A DNA stretch of 12,131 bases, taken from an uncultured Actinomycetes bacterium. GTDB lineage: Bacteria > Actinomycetota > Thermoleophilia > Miltoncostaeales > Miltoncostaeaceae. Of this stretch, positions 5,970 through 11,306 are shown one piece after another. Within the stretch, counting starts at the first letter, position 1. Each line of letters opens with the position of its first letter. The notes under the pieces were generated by a model. The model had not been told where the DNA came from and did no database searches. It worked only from the letters and a program-made list of their open reading frames with translations. The translations under genes and the position numbers were made by a program. The stretch covers positions 1 through 12,131 of the forward strand of contig CALMEC010000190.1 in NCBI GenBank assembly GCA_937862675.1. Direction: 5' to 3'.

Positions 5970-6658
5970 CCCCCGTCACGCCGTCACGCCTGGCCCTGGT
6001 CGGCGACATCCACGGCAACCTCACCGCGCTCGACGCCGTGCTGGATGCCGTTGCCGACCGGGGGCTCACCGCATCCGGCGTCTGCACCGGTGACATCGTG
6101 CTGCGCGGGACCGAGCCGGATGCATGTGTCCGCCGCATCGCCTCACTGGGCTGGCCCACCGTTTGCGGCAACACGGACCGGAAGGTGGCGCTACGTGATC
6201 CCCGTCCCCCGGGGCATCCCAGGGCTGAGCGCGTCGGCTCGCGCTCATGGACCCGGCATCGGCTCTCCGACGAGAGCGTCGCCTTCCTCGCCGCCGCGCC
6301 GCTCACCGTCGAGACCACACTCGGGACCCACCGGGTGATCGTGATGCACGGCTCTCCCGACGACCCCAGCCAGGCGCTCTTCGATCCTCACACCCCGAAA
6401 GCCGGGTTCCGCGCCCTCCGTGCCCGCTTCGCCGCATTCGACGTCATCGTCACCGGGCACACCCACCACCAGCTGGCCCGCACGGTCGACGGATGCCTGT
6501 TCGTCAACCCCGGCAGCGTCGGCGAGTCGCCCGGGCCTGACGGGCTTCCGCGCTGGGCGTGGCTGGAGGCCGGGCCCGGCGGACCGGTCGCCCACCTCGA
6601 GTCGCTGTCCCGTCCGCTCGCGCCGCAGCGCACCCCGCGCGGTGCCGGTCGCGGCTGA
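5966..6658 (+). CDS. metallophosphoesterase of the YfcE/MJ0936 (calcineurin-like) type
   Basis: This is a predicted cytoplasmic two-metal phosphodiesterase or phosphatase of 230 residues. The metal and active-site motifs appear in order: GDIHGN (13-18; D14, H16), GDIVLRG (42-48; D43), GNTD (68-71; N69), MHG (127-129; H128) and GHTHHQ (164-169; H165, H167), followed by VNPGSVGES as in family members. The substrate cannot be told. Close motif matches cleave phosphodiesters such as bis-pNPP, and related folds act on nucleotides. The start is GTG 5966, which overlaps the previous stop as GTGA. An upstream ATG at 5786 would lie inside the preceding gene and add a 60-residue Arg/Pro-rich shadow. 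The overlap puts this gene in the SOS-box operon. Confidence 0.85.
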   Translation: MTPVTPSRLALVGDIHGNLTALDAVLDAVADRGLTASGVCTGDIVLRGTEPDACVRRIASLGWPTVCGNTDRKVALRDPRPPGHPRAERVGSRSWTRHRLSDESVAFLAAAPLTVETTLGTHRVIVMHGSPDDPSQALFDPHTPKAGFRALRARFAAFDVIVTGHTHHQLARTVDGCLFVNPGSVGESPGPDGLPRWAWLEAGPGGPVAHLESLSRPLAPQRTPRGAGRG

Positions 6659-6715
6659 ACCGCCCGGCGGCCCGACCGCTCGCTCGCAGGAGACGGACGG
6701 CCCGGGTCCCTCCCG

Positions 6716-7120
6716 TCAGCCGCCGAAGAGCGCCCGCAGCCCCTCCAGCGCGGAGCGCTGCCGCCCGGCCAGGCGAGCTTCGAGGTCGGCGCCCTCATCC
6801 AGCGGCTCGCCCTCCGTGCGCCACAGCACCCGCGAGCCACCGCTCCCGTCGTCCTGGACCTCGAAGCTCGCCCGGTGCCGGCGCAGCGGCGCGCCGCTCA
6901 CCACGCTGTAGCTGAAGAACCGCCGCCGCTCATCCCGTTCGAGAAGCCGCTCGGTGAGCTCCGTGCCGTCGGCGCGGGTGAGGACCCGCACGTCCCCGTC
7001 GGTGACCGATCCCGTGTACTGCGGATACCAGCGCGGAACCTGGTCCCGGCCACCCACGACCTCCCACACGGCCTCCGGAGGTGCGGCGATGTCGATGCTG
7101 ACGGTGAATGTGTTCGCCAT
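6716..7120 (-). CDS. SRPBCC (START-like) family protein, polyketide cyclase type
   Basis: This 134-residue protein has the start typical of SRPBCC/polyketide_cyc2 members, TVSIDIAAPPEAVWEVVGG (6-24), then DQVPRWYPQYTGSV and alternating polar-hydrophobic strands, and a C-terminal amphipathic helix (about 108-132). Such proteins form a deep hydrophobic pocket that binds lipids, polyketides or other small ligands. No catalytic residues can be assigned. ATG 7120 was chosen because the family's first strand follows at once and GGGGGA lies 4 bases upstream. The longer frame to 7294 is Arg-rich and overlaps the upstream gene. It lies 20 bases downstream of the heme-monooxygenase-like gene, so the two are probably cotranscribed. 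Confidence 0.85.
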   Translation of the reverse strand: MANTFTVSIDIAAPPEAVWEVVGGRDQVPRWYPQYTGSVTDGDVRVLTRADGTELTERLLERDERRRFFSYSVVSGAPLRRHRASFEVQDDGSGGSRVLWRTEGEPLDEGADLEARLAGRQRSALEGLRALFGG

Positions 7121-7140
7121 GGGGTCCCCCGTACGCTCCG

Positions 7141-7461
7141 TCAGCCGGTGACGGCGACCTCGTAGTTCCAGAGCTCGCTGGAGACCCCGACCGGTTTGGG
7201 CGCGTCTCCCCCGGCGCGTTCCGCTGCGCTCCGATGACCGTGCGCGAACTCCGGCGACTCCCGCCAGGCGCGAAACGCGTCCTCGTCGCGCCACCGGGTC
7301 ATCACCAGCCAGGTGGTGCGATCGTCGGTCGGCCGCAGCAGCTCGAAACCCTCGAACCCGTCAGCCCCGTCCACCGCGCCGGCACGGGCGGCGAAGCGAT
7401 GGGCGAGCTCGTCGCCGCTGTCGGCCGGGACCGTGATCGCGTTGATCTTGATGACGCTCAT
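7141..7461 (-). CDS. heme-degrading monooxygenase of the MhuD/IsdG type (ABM fold)
   Basis: This 106-residue ABM-fold protein closely follows Mycobacterium MhuD as I remember it: VIKINAITVPADSGDEL, GFEGFELLRP, and WRDEDAFRAW. MhuD and IsdG open heme to release iron without a classical heme oxygenase. The catalytic triad is recognisable as N7, W66 and H76; H76 is 10 residues past the Trp, as in IsdG/IsdI. H74 is an alternative ligand. The start is firm, with AGAAGGAG 7 bases upstream of the ATG. It is first in a two-gene unit with the SRPBCC protein. No heme-uptake or Fur-type genes are in view, so the iron-acquisition role comes from the family, not the context. Confidence 0.85.
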   Translation of the reverse strand: MSVIKINAITVPADSGDELAHRFAARAGAVDGADGFEGFELLRPTDDRTTWLVMTRWRDEDAFRAWRESPEFAHGHRSAAERAGGDAPKPVGVSSELWNYEVAVTG

Positions 7462-7468
7462 CGCGCCG

Positions 7469-7476
7469 CTCCTTCT
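7469..7476 (-). promoter_or_regulatory. ribosome binding site of the heme monooxygenase gene
   Basis: AGAAGGAG lies 7 bases before ATG 7461 on the minus strand. It is a near-complete match to the anti-Shine-Dalgarno sequence and fixes this start. Confidence 0.75.
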
Positions 7477-7517
7477 GTCACGTTCAGGCCAGATGACACC
7501 ATACGCGCATGTCCGTG

Positions 7518-7532
7518 GCCGGCATCGCCGGC
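7518..7532 (-). terminator. short GC hairpin after the TetR gene, possible terminator
   Basis: GCCGGC-ATC-GCCGGC forms a 6-base stem with a 3-base loop, 25 bases past the TetR stop, in the 96-base space before the heme monooxygenase gene. No T-run follows. Such GC palindromes are common by chance in DNA of this composition. Confidence 0.3.
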
Positions 7533-7557
7533 GCGGCGTTCCGTGATGCGCACGTCC

Positions 7558-8361
7558 TCACGCGGTGTCCGGATCACGTTCACGATCAGGCCGGCCACGG
7601 CCCGGATGGTTCGGGAGGCGGGTCGCAACCGCCCCGGAGGCGAACGCCGCCAGCCCGGCGATCATGAGGTCGACGCCGAATCCGAAGCGGTCGTCGCCGT
7701 CACCGGCCGTCAGGGCGGTGGCCAGCGACGCGAGAACGGGATAGTCGGCGGACGAGAGCGACGTGAAGAAGTCGTGGACCCTCTCGTAATAGGCGGCGGG
7801 ATCGTCCCCCATCGTCTCACGCGAACGCTCGATGTCACGCTCCACGGCGACCGCGCCCACGAAGAGGACCATCATGTCGAGGAACCAGACGCTCGCCTGA
7901 TCGGGCACGCCCCCCGCGCGCAGGAGCGCGATGAGCCGCTCCATCATCCGCAGCAGCGTCGGCGACAGCGGCACGAGTCCCAGCTGTGCACGCGCGACAC
8001 CGGGGTTCTCGTCGTAGAGGCGGAGCATCGCGAACATGACGTCGCGCAGCTGTTCCCGCCAGCGCTCCGGGTCCGGATCCGGGATATCGAGGGCACCGGT
8101 GACCCGCACCACCACGAGCGAGTCGAGCTCGTCCCGGCCGGCGACGTGGGCGTAGAGCGAGGCCGGTCCCGTGTTCAACTCACGCGCGATCGACCGCATG
8201 CTCACGGCCTCGTACCCGCCCGCCTTCATCTGGCCGAGTGCCACGTCGACGATCCGGTCGACGGAGAGGGGTTCACCCCTCGGGCGCCGGCGTCTCGGTT
8301 CCGCAACGTCCAGGCGCATGCGGGCGGGCCGGGAGCGGCGCTTGTCGGACGGCGCGTTCAT
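7558..8361 (-). CDS. TetR/AcrR-family transcriptional repressor, probable regulator of the adjacent exporter
   Basis: This 267-residue protein has a basic N-terminal extension (1-30), a TetR DNA-binding domain at about 31-80 with the helix-turn-helix SMRSIARELNTGPASLYAHVAGRDEL, and a long all-helical C-terminal ligand domain of the tetracycline-repressor (TetR_C) type. It is transcribed divergently from a DHA2 exporter, with two operator-like repeats between them. This is the standard layout of a repressor that blocks the pump and itself until an effector binds; the effector cannot be read from the sequence. ATG 8361 sits exactly 7 bases after TAGACT, which suggests a leaderless transcript. 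M15 is an alternative start. Confidence 0.9.
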   Translation of the reverse strand: MNAPSDKRRSRPARMRLDVAEPRRRRPRGEPLSVDRIVDVALGQMKAGGYEAVSMRSIARELNTGPASLYAHVAGRDELDSLVVVRVTGALDIPDPDPERWREQLRDVMFAMLRLYDENPGVARAQLGLVPLSPTLLRMMERLIALLRAGGVPDQASVWFLDMMVLFVGAVAVERDIERSRETMGDDPAAYYERVHDFFTSLSSADYPVLASLATALTAGDGDDRFGFGVDLMIAGLAAFASGAVATRLPNHPGRGRPDRERDPDTA

Positions 8362-8368
8362 GGACTCC

Positions 8369-8374
8369 AGTCTA
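8369..8374 (-). promoter_or_regulatory. -10 element of a probable leaderless tetR promoter
   Basis: On the minus strand TAGACT is followed by 7 bases (GGAGTCC) and then ATG 8361. No good -35 is visible 17 bases upstream. The GGAG in the spacer is too close to the ATG to act as a normal ribosome binding site. The two operators lie just upstream and would give autoregulation. Confidence 0.45.
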
Positions 8375-8403
8375 TTGACACGAACACTGTTCGGGTGTAG
8401 AAC
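8375..8403 (+). promoter_or_regulatory. promoter of the MFS exporter gene
   Basis: A consensus -35, TTGACA (8375-8380), a 17-base spacer, then TAGAAC (8398-8403) as the -10. The first operator copy fills the spacer and the second overlaps the -10 and start region. Translation then uses GAGG (8433-8436), 6 bases before ATG 8443, so this transcript has a leader. Confidence 0.7.
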
Positions 8404-8411
8404 ACCGTTCG
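8381..8411. promoter_or_regulatory. two TetR operator copies, 18 bases apart
   Basis: CGAACACTGTTCG at 8381-8393 is a perfect odd palindrome. GAACACCGTTCG at 8400-8411 repeats 11 of its 12 bases (GAACACTGTTCG) with an offset of 18. The second copy sits inside a larger inverted repeat, GGTGTAGA (8394-8401) and TCTACACC (8417-8424). Placement over the exporter promoter fits repression by the divergent TetR protein. Confidence 0.65.
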
Positions 8412-8442
8412 TTCAGTCTACACCGGTCACCCGAGGTTCCCC

Positions 8443-9894
8443 ATGGCATACGCCCCCACATCCCCCGAATCGACGACCGACCCCCTCTGGGCGGAGGACA
8501 CCGGCTACCGGTGGCGGTGGGCCGTCCTCGCCGTCGTGCTCATCGCCGACGTGATGGACCTGCTCGACGCGACCATCGCCAATCTGGCCGGCCCGTCCAT
8601 CCGCGGCGACATCGGCGGCGGCGAGAGCACCCTGCAGTGGATCCTGGCCGCCTACACCCTCACCTTCGCGGTGGGACTCGTCACCGCCGCCCGGCTCGGC
8701 GACATCGTCGGCCGACGTCGCATGTTCCTGATCGGCATGGCGGGATTCACCCTCGCCTCCCTGGCCTGCGGACTGGCGCCGTCGGCCGGGTTCCTCATCG
8801 GCGCACGCGCGGTGCAGGGCCTCTTCGGAGCGGCGATGATCCCGCAGGGCTTCGCGATGGTGAAGGCGAGCTTCCTCGAGAAGGACCTCCAGCGTGCCTT
8901 CATCCCGTTCGGCCCGATCATGGGCCTCGCCGCCGTCGTCGGCCCCATCCTCGCGGGCTTCCTGATCGACGCCGACCTCTTCGGGCACGGCTGGCGGATG
9001 ATCTTCTGGGTCAACGTTCCGGTCGGCATCGTCGGCCTGTACATCGCCGCGCGCTACCTCCCCCGCGACGGGAGCCACGAGCCGGATGCCCGGCTCGACA
9101 CCCTCGGCGCCCTTCTCCTGACGGTGGCGTCGGTGCTGCTCATCTATCCGCTCGTCCAGGGACGCGAACAGGGCTGGCCCTGGTGGATGTTCGCCATGCT
9201 CGCACTCTCCGTGGTGACGTTCGCGGTCTTCGCGATCTCGGAGCGCCGGTCGCAGCACCCCGTCATCGAGCCGACCCTCTTCCGCAACCCGCGGTTCCTC
9301 AGCGGCATCGTGTTCCTGGGGGCGTTCTTCATCGCCATGACCGGCTTCAATCTCACGAGCAACCTCTTCATCCAGTACGGGATGCACTACACGCCCATGG
9401 AGACGGGGCTCACCATGATCCCGCTGGCGCTCGGCATCTCCGTCGGCGCCGCCCTGTCCGGGGCATGGCTGGGGCCGAAGTTCGGCCGGCTCATGCTGCA
9501 CGCCGGACTCGGGATATCGGCCGTCGGGCTCCTTCTCATGTGGTGGTCGGTCGGCCACTGGGACCTCGCGATCACCGGCTGGGACCTCGCACCGTCGTTC
9601 GCCGTCATGGGGATCGGGATGGGCCTCATCTTCGCGCCGCTCTTCGACGTCATCCTCGCGGCGCTCTCCGACCGCGAGGTCGGGAGCGGATCCGGGCTCC
9701 TGAACGCGGTCCAGCAGTTCAGCGGGGCCCTGGGCGTCGCGATCCTGGGATCCGCCTTCTTCCACTGGCTCCCAGCCCAGGGATACGCGACGGCCATCCG
9801 GTGGCTCATCATCGCGACCATCGCCGGCTTCGCCGTCGCCTTCGCGATCGGATTCACCCTCCCCCGCAAGGCGCGCGAGGGCGGCGCCCACTGA
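8443..9894 (+). CDS. MFS drug/proton antiporter, DHA2 (EmrB/QacA) family
   Basis: This 483-residue integral membrane exporter of the DHA2 group probably has 12 to 14 helices. The first helix (about 26-48) carries the acidic DHA2 signature around MDLLDATIANLAGPS. Motif A is RLGDIVGRRRMFL (about 84-96) in the cytoplasmic loop after helix 2, and the antiporter motif C region is GLAAVVGPILAGF (about 161-173). Such pumps use the proton gradient to expel drugs, dyes or biosynthetic products; the substrate is not predictable. ATG 8443 has GAGG 6 bases upstream. It is the only gene of its unit, with a strong hairpin 5 bases after its stop, and is probably repressed by the divergent TetR protein. Confidence 0.92.
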   Translation: MAYAPTSPESTTDPLWAEDTGYRWRWAVLAVVLIADVMDLLDATIANLAGPSIRGDIGGGESTLQWILAAYTLTFAVGLVTAARLGDIVGRRRMFLIGMAGFTLASLACGLAPSAGFLIGARAVQGLFGAAMIPQGFAMVKASFLEKDLQRAFIPFGPIMGLAAVVGPILAGFLIDADLFGHGWRMIFWVNVPVGIVGLYIAARYLPRDGSHEPDARLDTLGALLLTVASVLLIYPLVQGREQGWPWWMFAMLALSVVTFAVFAISERRSQHPVIEPTLFRNPRFLSGIVFLGAFFIAMTGFNLTSNLFIQYGMHYTPMETGLTMIPLALGISVGAALSGAWLGPKFGRLMLHAGLGISAVGLLLMWWSVGHWDLAITGWDLAPSFAVMGIGMGLIFAPLFDVILAALSDREVGSGSGLLNAVQQFSGALGVAILGSAFFHWLPAQGYATAIRWLIIATIAGFAVAFAIGFTLPRKAREGGAH

Positions 9895-9898
9895 GGAC

Positions 9899-9942
9899 GC
9901 ATGGGGGGGGTCCCCCGGACGATCGACGGACCCCCGCCATGC
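9899..9942 (+). terminator. strong stem-loop terminator after the MFS gene
   Basis: GCATGG (9899-9904) pairs with CCATGC (9937-9942), and GGGGGTCC (9906-9913) pairs with GGACCCCC (9928-9935). Only one G-G mismatch lies between them, giving a 14-base-pair stem around a 14-base loop. It begins 5 bases after the MFS stop. No T-run follows, so it would be a tail-less terminator or an RNA 3'-end stabiliser. It also separates the MFS gene from the MarR operon. Confidence 0.65.
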
Positions 9943-9959
9943 ACACCACCCGACCCGGC

Positions 9960-9978
9960 ACAGAGGCGATACCTCTGT
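9960..9978. promoter_or_regulatory. inverted repeat upstream of marR-type gene, candidate operator
   Basis: ACAGAGG and CCTCTGT are perfect 7-base arms around CGATA. The site lies 22 bases before ATG 10000, over the region where a -35 would be. It is a plausible binding site for the MarR protein itself, which often represses its own operon. Confidence 0.45.
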
Positions 9979-9986
9979 AATCGAGA

Positions 9987-9992
9987 TAAAGT
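9987..9992 (+). promoter_or_regulatory. -10 element of a probable leaderless MarR-operon promoter
   Basis: TAAAGT is followed by 7 bases (TTCTCCT) and then ATG 10000. No Shine-Dalgarno sequence is present between them, so a leaderless transcript is the simplest reading. No good -35 is visible at the usual distance. Confidence 0.5.
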
Positions 9993-9999
9993 TTCTCCT

Positions 10000-10482
10000 A
10001 TGGAGTCCGACTCCGACACGACCGTCGACGCGCTGCTCGAGATCATCGGGTCCCTCCGCCGCACCGCGCGGCGCACAGCGGGCCCTCCGTTCCCCCGTCA
10101 CGACCTCACGGGAGCGCAGCGGGAGCTCGTCCGTCTCCTGCGCCGGCGCCCGGGACTGTCGGTGTCCGAGGCGGCAGCGGCGCTGGGCGTGGCCGACAAC
10201 ACCGTCTCGACGCTCGTGCGACAGCTGGTCGCCGCGGGGATCGTGGTCCGCGACCGCGACGCCGGTGACCGGCGCGTCGCCCGCCTCGATCTGGAGCCGG
10301 CCGCCCGCGCCCGAGTCGTCTCCTGGCGCGACCGCCGGATCGACGAGCTGGCGAATGCGCTCGACACGCTGCCCGAGGACGACCGCGATGCCATCCGGGA
10401 CGCCTTGCCGGCACTGTCGAACCTGGTCGCCGCCGTCGACGCCGGGGTCGCTGCCGACCCACGACCGTCGGAGGTGTTCTGA
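10000..10482 (+). CDS. MarR-family transcriptional regulator
   Basis: This 160-residue protein has the MarR winged helix-turn-helix at about 37-98: LTGAQRELVRLLRRRPGLSVSEAAAALG, the recognition helix VADNTVSTLVRQLVAAG, and the wing DRDAGDRRVARLDL. Flanking helices (9-27, 104-150) would form the dimer interface. It heads an operon with an ABC ATPase and permease, so it most likely controls that exporter in response to a small molecule. ATG 10000 was chosen because the domain starts soon after and a -10 lies 7 bases upstream. The open frame to 9901 reads through the terminator hairpin and is not coding. The stop overlaps the next start by one base (TGATG). Confidence 0.9.
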   Translation: MESDSDTTVDALLEIIGSLRRTARRTAGPPFPRHDLTGAQRELVRLLRRRPGLSVSEAAAALGVADNTVSTLVRQLVAAGIVVRDRDAGDRRVARLDLEPAARARVVSWRDRRIDELANALDTLPEDDRDAIRDALPALSNLVAAVDAGVAADPRPSEVF

Positions 10483-11306
10483 TGGACGAGGTCACGACCG
10501 GTGCGGTCGACGCCGTCCGCATCGATCATCTGACCCACCGGTTCGGGGAGCACCTCGCCGTCGACGACGTGTCGTTCGCCGTCCGCCCGGGGGAGTGCTT
10601 CGGCCTTCTCGGACCGAACGGCGCCGGCAAGACCACCACGATCCGCATCCTCATCACGCTCCTGCCCCCGCAGGCCGGAGACGTCACGGTCTTCGGCACC
10701 TCGGTGCGCCGCCATCCGATGGAGGTCCGGCGATTCCTGGGGTACGTGCCGCAGCAGCTGTCGGTCGACGGTGCCCTCACCGCACGCGAGAATGTGGAGT
10801 GGTTCGCCCGTCTCTATGACGTGCCACGACGCGAGCGCAGGGCGCGGGTCGACGAGGCCCTCCGCATGGTGGACCTGGAGGACGACGCCGGGCGGCTGGC
10901 GTCGGCGTACTCCGGCGGGATGATCCGCCGGCTCGAGCTGGCCCAGGCGCTCGTCAACCGCCCGGCCCTGCTCGTCCTCGACGAGCCGACCGTCGGCCTC
11001 GACCCGGTGGCGCGCGATGGCGTGTGGGCGCGGGTCGAACGCATGCGCGAGCAGTACGGCATGACCGTCCTCCTCACGACGCACTACATGGAGGAGGCGG
11101 ACGGTCTCTGCGACCGCGTCGCCGTCATGCACCGCGGCTCGCTGCGCGTCATCGGCACGCCCGCCGACCTGAAGGACGGAGTCGGGCCCGGCGCCACGCT
11201 GGAGGACGTGTTCCGCCCCCACACAGGCGAGGATCTCGACGAGAGCACGGAAGGAGGCCTGCAGAGTGTTCGCAGCACCCGGCGCACCGTTCGACGTGTC
11301 GGCTGA
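10482..11306 (+). CDS. ABC transporter ATP-binding protein, DrrA-like (ABC-2 exporter type)
   Basis: This is the ATPase subunit of a two-gene exporter, 274 residues, acting on the cytoplasmic side of the membrane as a dimer. Walker A is GPNGAGKT (44-51), the Q-loop is at Q91/Q92, and the ABC signature is YSGGM (143-147, Tyr replacing the usual Leu). Walker B is LLVLDE (163-168), followed by the D-loop GLDP, and the H-loop is H201 in TTHYMEEAD. The family includes daunorubicin-resistance DrrA and many uncharacterised drug or lipid exporters. The C-terminal domain is shorter than in DrrA and ends in an Arg-rich tail encoded where the permease gene overlaps. Its ATG shares one base with the marR stop, so translation is probably coupled. 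Confidence 0.93.
   Translation: MDEVTTGAVDAVRIDHLTHRFGEHLAVDDVSFAVRPGECFGLLGPNGAGKTTTIRILITLLPPQAGDVTVFGTSVRRHPMEVRRFLGYVPQQLSVDGALTARENVEWFARLYDVPRRERRARVDEALRMVDLEDDAGRLASAYSGGMIRRLELAQALVNRPALLVLDEPTVGLDPVARDGVWARVERMREQYGMTVLLTTHYMEEADGLCDRVAVMHRGSLRVIGTPADLKDGVGPGATLEDVFRPHTGEDLDESTEGGLQSVRSTRRTVRRVG
11251..11257 (+). promoter_or_regulatory. ribosome binding site that sets the GTG start of the permease
   Basis: AAGGAGG lies 8 bases before GTG 11266, inside the end of the ATPase gene. It is a full-strength site at ideal spacing and explains why the permease can begin 41 bases before the ATPase stop. Confidence 0.75.

Noticed and set aside
6692..6717. Possible bidirectional terminator between the convergent phosphoesterase and SRPBCC genes
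   Set aside because: Only a 5-base outer stem (GACGG/CCGTC) and a 4-base inner pairing (GGAC/GTCC) can be drawn, and they compete. This is no better than chance in DNA of this composition.
7476..7498. TGTCA...TGACA inverted repeat upstream of the heme monooxygenase
   Set aside because: The arms are only 5 bases with a 13-base spacer, and one arm touches the ribosome binding site. It is too weak to call an operator, and it does not resemble a Fur or DtxR/IdeR box.
8413..10101. 562-codon open frame on the minus strand opposite the MFS gene
   Set aside because: The product is a Glu/Asp/Arg/His-rich string with no domain. The plus-strand MFS protein in the same place has clear family motifs.
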